Of a stretch of DNA of 64,000 nucleotides, positions 8,862 to 16,298 are shown piece after piece. Origin of the DNA: Paraclostridium dentum (lineage in GTDB: Bacteria > Bacillota > Clostridia > Peptostreptococcales > Peptostreptococcaceae); contig NZ_WIPK01000001.1 of the NCBI RefSeq assembly GCF_012922555.1, positions 248,001 to 312,000 of the forward strand, written 5' to 3'. The position numbers were made by a program, and so were the translations under genes. The first letter of the stretch is position 1, and every line of letters begins with the position of its first letter. Below the pieces are notes generated by a model. It ran no database searches. It was not told the DNA's origin and saw only the letters and a program-made list of their open reading frames with translations.

Positions 8862-9779
8862 ATGATTTACACAGTAACACTTAATCCATCTATAGATTAT
8901 GTAATAAAACTAGATGATTTAAAAACTGGAGAAGTAAATAGAACAAATGAAGAATATGTATACCCAGGTGGTAAAGGAATAAATGTATCTTTAATATTAA
9001 ATGAGCTTGGATATAATAACAAGGCATTAGGATTTGTAAGCGGATTTACAGGGGCATATATAAAAGATACTTTAAGATATAAAGGTTTAGAAGAAGATTT
9101 TATAAATTTAGAAAATGGATTTACAAGAATAAATGTAAAAGTAAAAAGTAGCAATGAAACTGAAATAAATGGACAAGGCCCAATAATTAATGAGATGGCT
9201 TTAAATGAATTATATACAAAGCTAGATAAACTTAAGGAAAACGATGTATTGATTTTAGCAGGAAGTATACCAAATACATTAGATTCTTCTCTTTATGAAA
9301 ATATAATGAAGAAATTAGAAAATAAAAATATAAAAATTGTAGTAGATGCAACTAAAGATTTATTGATGAATGTTTTAAAACATAAACCATTTTTAATAAA
9401 ACCAAATAACCATGAATTAGAAGAGTTATTTAATGTTAAATTAGGAAATATTGATGACATAATAGTTTATGCAAATAAGCTAAAAGAAATGGGTGCTAAA
9501 AATGTATTAGTATCTATGGGAAAAGATGGTGCACTTTTAATTAGTGAAAATGGAGAGATTTTTGTAAGTAATGTTGCAAATGGAGAAGTTAAAAATTCTG
9601 TAGGAGCAGGAGATTCTATGGTAGCAGGGTTTATTGCGGGATATTTAGAATCAAACTCTTACGAAAAAGCACTACAATTAGGAGCAGCTAGTGGAGGTGC
9701 AACAGCATTTTCAAATGATTTAGCAAATAAAGATTATATATACAAATTAATAGATGAAATCAAAGTTGAAAGGAGATAA
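8862..9779 (+). CDS. fruK: 1-phosphofructokinase
   Basis: A PfkB-family sugar kinase of 305 residues, which phosphorylates fructose 1-phosphate made by the PTS to fructose 1,6-bisphosphate. Family motifs are visible: PGGKGINVS near residues 32-40, the anion-hole and catalytic-base motif GAGDSMVAGF near residues 249-258, and the N-terminal NPSIDY. The gene lies five bases before fruA, so the pair is translated as one operon. This neighbour makes fructose 1-phosphate the likely substrate rather than tagatose 6-phosphate. A cre-like site upstream suggests catabolite repression. The ATG has a clear GAGGTGAT site. Confidence 0.93.
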   Translation: MIYTVTLNPSIDYVIKLDDLKTGEVNRTNEEYVYPGGKGINVSLILNELGYNNKALGFVSGFTGAYIKDTLRYKGLEEDFINLENGFTRINVKVKSSNETEINGQGPIINEMALNELYTKLDKLKENDVLILAGSIPNTLDSSLYENIMKKLENKNIKIVVDATKDLLMNVLKHKPFLIKPNNHELEELFNVKLGNIDDIIVYANKLKEMGAKNVLVSMGKDGALLISENGEIFVSNVANGEVKNSVGAGDSMVAGFIAGYLESNSYEKALQLGAASGGATAFSNDLANKDYIYKLIDEIKVERR

Positions 9780-9784
9780 ATTTT

Positions 9785-11680
9785 ATGAGAATAGTCGATT
9801 TAATAGACAAAAAATCTATAAGCCTTGCTTTAAAAGCAAAAGATAAAAAAGAGGCAATAGATAAATTAGTAGATTTAGTAAACAACAGTGGAAATTTAAA
9901 TGATAGATTAGAGTACAAAGAAGCTATACTAGCTCGTGAAAATCAAAGTACAACAGGCATTGGAGAAGGAATAGCTATACCACATGCTAAAACTAAAGCA
10001 GTTAAAAGTGCATGTTTAGCAGCAGCAGTTTGCAAAAATGGCGTAGACTACGAATCTTTTGACGGAAGTTTGTCTCATTTATTCTTTATGATAGCAGCTC
10101 CAGAAGGTGCAAATAATACTCACTTAGAGGTATTATCTAGATTATCTACTATACTTATGGATGAAGAATTTAGATCAAAGTTAATAAGTGCACAAAATGA
10201 AGATGAGTTTTTAAATTTAATAGATTATAAAGAAAAAGAAAAATTCCCAGAAGAAGAAAAAGAAGAAGTTTTAGAACAAAGAGAAGTTAAAAATTCAAAA
10301 TATCCTCAAGTTTTAGCAGTTACAGCATGTCCAACAGGTATAGCTCATACTTTTATGGCAGCTGAAAGCTTAAATAAGCAAGCTGAAAAGATGGGAGTTA
10401 GTATAAAAGTAGAGACTAACGGGTCATCAGGGGCTAAGAATATTTTAACTAAAGAAGAAATTGAAAATGCAAATGCTATAATAGTTGCAGCTGATAAAAA
10501 AGTAGATATGGCAAGATTTAATGGCAAAAAAGTTATAATAACTAAAGTTGCTAATGGAATTCATAAAGCAGAGGAATTAATAACTAAAGCTGTAAATGGA
10601 GATGCTCCTATATATAATCATGGAGGAAATGTAGAATCGGCAGAAGAAAAAGAGGATGAAACTGCATTTAGAAAAGTGTATAAGCACTTAATGAATGGAG
10701 TATCTAATATGTTACCGTTTGTTGTAAGTGGTGGTATATTAATCGCACTAGCGTTTTTATTAGATAACTATTCTATAGATCCAGCAAACTTTGGATCAAA
10801 TACACCAATTGCTGCATTCTTTAAATCTATAGGAGACGTTGCCTTTGGATTTATGTTACCTGTACTTGCAGGATATATAGCATATAGTATAGCTGATAGA
10901 CCAGCTCTAGTTGTAGGTTTTGTTGGTGGAGCACTTGCAAATGCAGGTGGGTCAGGATTCTTAGGAGCATTACTTGCAGGATTTTTAGCAGGATATTTAG
11001 TTCTTGGCCTTAAAAAAGTATTTAGTGTATTACCAGATTCATTAGATGGTATAAAACCTGTATTGCTATATCCACTATTTGGAACACTTTTAATGGGGGT
11101 TATAATGACTTTTGTAATAATACCTCCAGTTGCAGCATTAAATGCTGGTATAACTAATTTATTAAATGGACTTGGAACAAGTTCAAAGTTAGTTCTTGGA
11201 TTAGTACTAGGCGGAATGATGGCTATAGACATGGGTGGACCTATAAACAAGGCAGCTTATGTATTTGGGGTAGCATCACTTCAATCAGGTCAATATGAGA
11301 TAATGGCAGCGGTTATGGCAGGCGGAATGGTACCACCATTATCAATAGCTCTTGCTACAACTTTCTTTAAAAATAGATTTACAAAAGAGCAACAAGAATC
11401 AGGAAAAGTTAACTATGTAATGGGATTATCATTTATAACAGAAGGTGCTATACCATTTGCAGCAGCAGATCCTTTAAAAGTTATACCAGCTTGTGTTTTA
11501 GGATCAGCTACAGCAGGAGCTCTTAGTATGATGTTTAATGCAACACTTAGAGCACCGCACGGAGGAATCTTCGTAGTTCCAGTTGTGGGGCATCCTATAG
11601 CTTACTTAGGAGCTATAATAGCAGGATCTTTAGTAGGTATGTTTGCACTAGCAGTATTAAAAAAACCTATAGAAAATTAG
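9785..11680 (+). CDS. fruA: fructose-specific PTS transporter EIIABC
   Basis: A single 631-residue polypeptide carries all three PTS II domains. EIIA covers about residues 1-145, with His67 in GIAIPHAKT. EIIB covers about 165-265, with Cys172 in VTACPTGIAHT. The membrane domain EIIC runs from about 298 to the end. It imports fructose and delivers fructose 1-phosphate to FruK. The domain order and length are normal for the Fru family. The start codon follows AGGAGAT at the end of fruK. A terminator closes the operon. Confidence 0.94.
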   Translation: MRIVDLIDKKSISLALKAKDKKEAIDKLVDLVNNSGNLNDRLEYKEAILARENQSTTGIGEGIAIPHAKTKAVKSACLAAAVCKNGVDYESFDGSLSHLFFMIAAPEGANNTHLEVLSRLSTILMDEEFRSKLISAQNEDEFLNLIDYKEKEKFPEEEKEEVLEQREVKNSKYPQVLAVTACPTGIAHTFMAAESLNKQAEKMGVSIKVETNGSSGAKNILTKEEIENANAIIVAADKKVDMARFNGKKVIITKVANGIHKAEELITKAVNGDAPIYNHGGNVESAEEKEDETAFRKVYKHLMNGVSNMLPFVVSGGILIALAFLLDNYSIDPANFGSNTPIAAFFKSIGDVAFGFMLPVLAGYIAYSIADRPALVVGFVGGALANAGGSGFLGALLAGFLAGYLVLGLKKVFSVLPDSLDGIKPVLLYPLFGTLLMGVIMTFVIIPPVAALNAGITNLLNGLGTSSKLVLGLVLGGMMAIDMGGPINKAAYVFGVASLQSGQYEIMAAVMAGGMVPPLSIALATTFFKNRFTKEQQESGKVNYVMGLSFITEGAIPFAAADPLKVIPACVLGSATAGALSMMFNATLRAPHGGIFVVPVVGHPIAYLGAIIAGSLVGMFALAVLKKPIEN

Positions 11681-11714
11681 TATAAATTAGAATAATAATT
11701 AATAAAAATATAAG

Positions 11715-11754
11715 AATAGACTATGGAGAGCATTTTATACATAGTCTATTTTGC
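11715..11754 (+). terminator. intrinsic terminator after fruA
   Basis: AATAGACTATG pairs with CATAGTCTATT across a 14-base loop, then a T-rich tail. Confidence 0.8.
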
Positions 11755-11872
11755 ATTTACCTTAAAAAAATAATTTTATATAAAATTATATTAAAAAGAC
11801 CAAGTGTAACAAATTACGACAACATGGTTTTTGTATAATATTATCAATGAATTAATACGTGGAGGAAAAAAT

Positions 11873-12367
11873 ATGAAACAGAAAAAATCTATAGGAATAA
11901 TTATAATTAGTTTACTATGTGCATTTATGTTAACTGGATGCACAAATAGCAATCAAAGTGTAGATAACAAAGTGAATATAAATAACAATGCAGAAAAATC
12001 ACCTATAGAGGTTGACGATATAGAATTTGTTGGGTTAGAAATATCACAGCCAGATTCAATCGGTCAGAGATATATAAAAACAAAGGTAAAAAATAATTCA
12101 AACTTAACAATAACTAGCATAAGGGTTGAACTTAAAATAGGAGATAAAGAAACTACTTATATAGCATCAAACAAAACACTTAATCCAGGACAGACAAGTG
12201 ATGATATAAAATGCTTTGGTCCAAAAAGTGGAGATATAAGTGATATAGAAGCTAAAAGTATAAATATTAAAGTAAACGAAGATGGTAAAATGGTGTTTGT
12301 AGACTATGATACAAAATTAGGTGAGTATAATGTTTTAGAAGCTAATATAGAAAAGGAAGAAGAGTAA
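11873..12367 (+). CDS. lipoprotein with FxLYD-like domain
   Basis: The 164-residue protein starts at the ATG at 11873, eight bases after GGAGG. It has a lipoprotein signal ending in the lipobox LTGC, so it should be anchored to the outer face of the membrane. The mature part is a single beta-rich domain whose pattern (DIEFVGLEIS, a VKNNS turn, LNPGQT) resembles FxLYD or similar immunoglobulin-like small domains. The function is unknown. It stands alone and converges on a membrane protein gene whose end lies three bases beyond. Confidence 0.8.
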   Translation: MKQKKSIGIIIISLLCAFMLTGCTNSNQSVDNKVNINNNAEKSPIEVDDIEFVGLEISQPDSIGQRYIKTKVKNNSNLTITSIRVELKIGDKETTYIASNKTLNPGQTSDDIKCFGPKSGDISDIEAKSINIKVNEDGKMVFVDYDTKLGEYNVLEANIEKEEE

Positions 12368-12382
12368 TTCCTACTTCTTCCT
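12357..12382 (-). terminator. hairpin between convergent genes
   Basis: GGAAGAAG pairs with CTTCTTCC around the two convergent stop codons. On the minus strand it is followed by TTTTCTAT, so it can terminate the minus-strand gene from inside the lipoprotein coding end. Confidence 0.55.
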
Positions 12383-12919
12383 AATATAGTAAATAACCAT
12401 TAAAAATGCTCCGGTCATTGCATATATCATATCTTGCATAGTGTCTTTTAAGCCACCAGCTTGAGTTGTCATATTAAAGAATTTATCAAGTAAATATTCT
12501 ACTATTTCGCAAAATCCAGACACTCCTAATGAAAAGAAAAAAATGACTATGAAAAATAATATTTTATCTGTTAGATTTGGAGTGTTATAGTGTTTTAAAA
12601 TATTCCAACCTATTTTTAAACTTATAAAGCCTGACCAAAAATGAAGAAAGCTATCATAAGGTTTAAATATATCGTACATTCCATAGCATGAACCTATTAA
12701 AAATGAAAAAAGTACAAATAGATTTCCTACTACATACAATGGTGTATCTATTAAGTAAAAGTTTTTCATGTAAGCTTTTGTAAGTATAAATAGTATGATT
12801 AAACATAAAAAACTAATGGAACTTTTTCCATACTCTTTAGTAAATAAAAAGTAACCTATAGAAAAAATGTATATAGCGTAAAGTAAATATCTAAATATTT
12901 TTAAACTATTTTTATTCAT
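12371..12919 (-). CDS. small polytopic membrane protein (DUF2238/YjdF-like)
   Basis: A 182-residue membrane protein with about five helices and short loops carrying conserved polar residues: YDSFLHFWSG, FCEIVEYLLD and a C-terminal GLKDTMQDMIYAMTGA. This pattern of Asp, His and Glu near the membrane resembles the DUF2238/YjdF group, whose function is not established. Of two adjacent ATG codons, the inner one at 12919 is preferred because AGGAAGG lies seven bases upstream of it but only one base from the outer one. It stands alone and converges with the lipoprotein gene. Confidence 0.75.
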   Translation of the reverse strand: MNKNSLKIFRYLLYAIYIFSIGYFLFTKEYGKSSISFLCLIILFILTKAYMKNFYLIDTPLYVVGNLFVLFSFLIGSCYGMYDIFKPYDSFLHFWSGFISLKIGWNILKHYNTPNLTDKILFFIVIFFFSLGVSGFCEIVEYLLDKFFNMTTQAGGLKDTMQDMIYAMTGAFLMVIYYIRKK

Positions 12920-13044
12920 AAGCATACCTTCCTATATAAAAAATATTTATAACTAGTATGTGTACGTTATCTAAATTTATTACATATGTAAAATACATGA
13001 AATGTTAAAAGAATGTTAAAAAACAAAAACATGTTACAGATCTG

Positions 13045-13072
13045 TTGCAAAAATTAAAAAAAAGTATATAAT
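13045..13072 (+). promoter_or_regulatory. sigma-A promoter for the Mn2+ riboswitch and ATPase 1
   Basis: TTGCAA at 13045 and TATAAT at 13067 are separated by 16 bases. A closely similar promoter (TTGCAA, 16 bases, TATAAT) precedes the duplicated ATPase gene at 16132. Confidence 0.75.
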
Positions 13073-13092
13073 AATTTATATAAATAATTCAG

Positions 13093-13250
13093 TACTCCTT
13101 GAAGGGGAGTAGCTTTCGTTAAAAAACGATAATCAATCGTCAATTTCGGATTTAAAGATCCCGGTTGATTAGCAAGATAAACCTTGTTAGCGAGACCTTC
13201 AAGTAAACTCTATTTTGATTTTAAAATAAAGTTTGCTTGGAGGTCTTTAT
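13093..13250 (+). ncRNA. yybP-ykoY manganese riboswitch with expression platform
   Basis: The aptamer signatures are present: GAAGGGGAGTAGC near the 5' end and CTTGTTAGCGAGACCTT at the 3' end, with the AGCAAGATAA segment between. Helix P1 forms from CTTGAAGG (13098-13105) and CCTTCAAG (13196-13203). The same 3' strand can instead pair within a terminator-like hairpin (13193-13209 with 13230-13246, two G-U pairs). Aptamer folding and that hairpin are therefore exclusive, which predicts an ON switch with metal. This family is established as a Mn2+ sensor. It fills the 360-base gap before the ATPase gene at 13280. Confidence 0.93.
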
Positions 13251-13279
13251 TATTTAAATAAATTAGGTGGAGGCAAATT

Positions 13280-15898
13280 ATGTTTTACAAAAAAAGTATC
13301 GATGAAATATTAAGTCAATTAAACTCAAGTTTAAATGGTTTAAGTTCAGACAAAGCACACGACATACTATTAGAGCATGGATACAACGAGTTAAAAGAAA
13401 AAGAAAAAACTCCTACATGGAAGTTATTTTTAGAAACTTTTAAGGATCCACTAGTTATCATATTATTAATAGCGGCATTGGTTCAAGCGTTCTTAGGAGA
13501 GGCTGTAGAGTGTGGAATAATATTTGCGGTTTTAATTTTAAACTCTATATTATCGGTAGTTCAAACGAAAAAAGCAGAAGGATCTCTAGCAAGTCTTAAA
13601 AAGCTATCAGTACCAAATGCAAAAATTATAAGAGATGGTATAAAGGTTACAGTTCCATCTAGAAATGTAGTACCGGGGGATATAATAATTTTAGAAGCTG
13701 GTGATTATGTACCAGCAGATGGTAGAATTTTAGAATCTCAAAACTTAAAAGTTGTAGAGGGAATGCTTACAGGAGAAGCAGAACCTGTGTTAAAGCATGA
13801 AGAAGTAATAAGCGAAGAGGTAGCATTAGGAGATCAAAAGAATATGGTCTTTAGCGGATCTATGGTAGTTTACGGTAGAGGGACATATTTAGTAACTCAA
13901 ACTGCTATGGACACAGAAATGGGTAAAATTGCAGATTTACTAGAAAATGCAGAAAATAAGCAAACACCACTTCAGATAAAACTAGATGAGTTTAGTAAAA
14001 AGTTAGGTGTAGGTATAGTAATATTAGCAGCTTTAATATTTGGAATAGAAGTATTTAGAGGTGGGGCAGTAGTAGATTCGTTTATGTTTGCAATAGCTAT
14101 AGCAGTTGCAGCTATACCAGAGGCGTTATCTTCTATTGTGACTATAGTTTTAGCAGTTGGAACTAATAATATGGCAAAGAAACAAGCTATAATTAGAAAA
14201 TTACCAGCAGTTGAAACATTAGGATCAACAAGCGTTATATGTACAGATAAAACTGGAACATTAACTCAAAATAAGATGACAGTTGTAGATGATTTTGTTT
14301 ACGATACGGAAAAAATATTAGAAAATGATGAAGATTTTGAAACAGCAATAACAAATGAGTTAACTAAACAAAAGAGTTTCCTTATATTAAGCTCAGCACT
14401 TTGTAATGATTCAGATAAAACTAATGAAGGCGCTGAAATAGGGGATCCTACAGAAATAGCACTTATGAATTACACTAACAAAAGTGGATTTGATTATAAA
14501 GAAATAAGAGAAATAAATACTAGATTAAGTGAATTACCATTTGATAGTGATAGAAAACTTATGACTACTGTTAATAAGGTTGATGGAGAAGTAGTTATGT
14601 TTACAAAAGGGGCTCCGGATGTAATCTTTAATAGATGTAAGTATGCATTAGTAGGAGACGAAGTTGTAAAGGCTAGTGATGAGATAATTGATGAATACAA
14701 GAAAATGAACGAAGAATTTTCTAATAAAGCATTAAGAGTTTTAGCATTTGCAACAAAGAGAGTAGAAGATGAAAGTTTTGTACCAACAATTGAAGATGAA
14801 AACAACTTAACTTTAATCGGACTTACTGCAATGATAGATCCTCCTAGAGAAGAAGTTTATGAAGCAGTAGAAAATGCTAGAAAATCTGGTATAAAAACTG
14901 TCATGATAACAGGAGATCACAAAACAACTGCAAAAGCAATAGCTATAGATATCGGAATATTTGAAGATGGAGATATGGCTCTTACAGGCAGTGAATTAGA
15001 TGCATTAACTGATGAAGAGTTAGATAGAGATTTAGATCATATATCAGTATATGCAAGAGTTTCACCAGAAAATAAAATAAGAATAGTAAAAGCATGGCAA
15101 AGAAAAGGAAAAGTTTGTGCAATGACAGGAGACGGAGTAAATGATGCTCCAGCTTTAAAACAAGCAAATATAGGTATAGGAATGGGAAGTGGAACAGAAG
15201 TTGCAAAAGACGCATCGGATATGGTTTTAGTAGATGATAACTTTGCAACAATAGTAAATGCTGTAGAAGTTGGTAGAACAGTTTATACAAATATTAAAAA
15301 ATCTATAATGTATTTATTCTCAGGAAACTTAGCGGGAATAATAGCTATATTATTTGCAGTATTTGCAAACTTACCAAATCCATTTACTACAATACAATTA
15401 TTATTTATAAACTTAGTAACAGATTCATTACCAGCAATAGCGCTAGGTCTTGAAAAGCCAGAAAAAGGCGTTATGAAGGATGCTCCTAGAGATCCAAATG
15501 AAAGTATCTTATCAAAAGGTTCTTTAGGATTTGTTGCAACTAGAGGGATTATAATAGGTGCTGTCACAATAGCTGCACAATTTATAGGAATGAAACATTC
15601 AGCTGAATTAGGAGTATCAATGGCATTTGCAACTCTTACATTATCTAGAATAATGCAGACATTTGCATCAAGATCAAATACAGAAACAATATTTGAACTT
15701 GGAATTAAGAGTAATAAATATGTATTAGGTGCAGTTGGGGTTTGTTTAATAATGTTCTCTTTAACATTATTACCATTTATGAGAGAAATATTTACAATGC
15801 CAAGTAGCTTTAACTTTACAACTTTAATGACTTGTTTTGGTCTTTCAGTACTTGCAACCTTAGCAATGGAAGTTAGTAAAGTTATAAAAAGAAAATAA
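13280..15898 (+). CDS. P-type cation ATPase, probable Mn2+ (or Ca2+) exporter, copy 1
   Basis: An 872-residue P2-type ATPase. The N-terminal cation-transporter domain is at about 5-70, the actuator domain has TGEAEPV near 165, and the phosphorylation motif is CTDKTGTLT with Asp323. The hinge reads MTGDGVNDAPALKQA near 620. Membrane helix M4 has IPEALSS near 279-285, where SERCA pumps have PEGL, and M6 has NLVTDSLPAIALG near 710. The upstream Mn2+ riboswitch makes manganese export the best guess; Ca2+ remains possible. The ATG follows GGTGGAGG. A same-length paralogue lies 400 bases downstream, with a 48-residue membrane protein between. Confidence 0.92.
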   Translation: MFYKKSIDEILSQLNSSLNGLSSDKAHDILLEHGYNELKEKEKTPTWKLFLETFKDPLVIILLIAALVQAFLGEAVECGIIFAVLILNSILSVVQTKKAEGSLASLKKLSVPNAKIIRDGIKVTVPSRNVVPGDIIILEAGDYVPADGRILESQNLKVVEGMLTGEAEPVLKHEEVISEEVALGDQKNMVFSGSMVVYGRGTYLVTQTAMDTEMGKIADLLENAENKQTPLQIKLDEFSKKLGVGIVILAALIFGIEVFRGGAVVDSFMFAIAIAVAAIPEALSSIVTIVLAVGTNNMAKKQAIIRKLPAVETLGSTSVICTDKTGTLTQNKMTVVDDFVYDTEKILENDEDFETAITNELTKQKSFLILSSALCNDSDKTNEGAEIGDPTEIALMNYTNKSGFDYKEIREINTRLSELPFDSDRKLMTTVNKVDGEVVMFTKGAPDVIFNRCKYALVGDEVVKASDEIIDEYKKMNEEFSNKALRVLAFATKRVEDESFVPTIEDENNLTLIGLTAMIDPPREEVYEAVENARKSGIKTVMITGDHKTTAKAIAIDIGIFEDGDMALTGSELDALTDEELDRDLDHISVYARVSPENKIRIVKAWQRKGKVCAMTGDGVNDAPALKQANIGIGMGSGTEVAKDASDMVLVDDNFATIVNAVEVGRTVYTNIKKSIMYLFSGNLAGIIAILFAVFANLPNPFTTIQLLFINLVTDSLPAIALGLEKPEKGVMKDAPRDPNESILSKGSLGFVATRGIIIGAVTIAAQFIGMKHSAELGVSMAFATLTLSRIMQTFASRSNTETIFELGIKSNKYVLGAVGVCLIMFSLTLLPFMREIFTMPSSFNFTTLMTCFGLSVLATLAMEVSKVIKRK

Positions 15899-15938
15899 AT
15901 TCATATACTTTATAAATAAAAAATTTGGAGGTATATAT

Positions 15939-16085
15939 ATGTATGAGTTTATAGTAATGACAATAACGACTCTTATATTAACTTCTCCAACCATTTTTAT
16001 AAAGTATATAATAAACCACATGATGAGTATAATTAAATTTTATATTTGTTTAGAACAAATAATAAAATTACAATTAGAAGCTTAA
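15939..16085 (+). CDS. 48-residue membrane protein between the two ATPases
   Basis: A short frame from ATG at 15939 to TAA at 16083-16085 encodes 48 residues. A strong ribosome binding site (TTGGAGGT) lies six bases before the ATG. Residues 4-25 form one hydrophobic helix (about FIVMTITTLILTSPTIFIKYI), followed by a second semi-hydrophobic stretch and a short polar tail. It lies 40 bases after ATPase 1 and directly before a strong terminator, so it should be on the riboswitch-controlled transcript. A role as a small partner of the pump is speculative. I know of no named family. Confidence 0.7.
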   Translation: MYEFIVMTITTLILTSPTIFIKYIINHMMSIIKFYICLEQIIKLQLEA

Positions 16086-16122
16086 TAAAAAGAGTATCGA
16101 AAATTTCGATACTCTTTTTTTA
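16086..16122 (+). terminator. intrinsic terminator after small membrane protein
   Basis: A perfect stem of about 16 bp centred on GAGTATCGAAA and TTTCGATACTC is followed by seven T residues. Confidence 0.92.
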
Positions 16123-16131
16123 TCCAACGTA

Positions 16132-16159
16132 TTGCAAAAATAAATTAAACGTATATAAT
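16132..16159 (+). promoter_or_regulatory. sigma-A promoter for ATPase 2
   Basis: TTGCAA and TATAAT are spaced by 16 bases. It is nearly the same as the promoter at 13045, which fits duplication of the whole unit. Confidence 0.75.
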
Positions 16160-16196
16160 GTTTATATAAATATATATTAAAAAGAGATTATAGACG

Positions 16197-16242
16197 CCTA
16201 AGTGAATTTTAAAGACCATAAAATTTTGCTTGGGTTTTTTGT
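16197..16242 (+). terminator. leader terminator upstream of ATPase 2
   Basis: CCTAAGTGAATTTTA pairs, with a few mismatches, with TAAAATTTTGCTTGGG, followed by six T residues. It lies inside the 5' leader, between the promoter at 16132 and the start codon at 16299. It resembles the expression platform of the ATPase 1 riboswitch, but I see no aptamer before it. Confidence 0.7.
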
Positions 16243-16298
16243 ATTTTAGCAAATTTAGCTAATAATTTTATTTAAATTAATGTAGGTGGAGGAAGTAT

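Noticed and set aside
10768-11250. A 160-residue minus-strand frame inside fruA
   Set aside because: It is rich in Pro, Ser and Asn and arises from the reverse complement of the EIIC membrane domain; it has no start signals.
14982-15290. A leucine-rich open frame on the minus strand inside ATPase 1, repeated in ATPase 2
   Set aside because: It is the complement of a conserved coding region in the opposite frame, has no ribosome binding site and an unnatural Leu/His/Phe composition.
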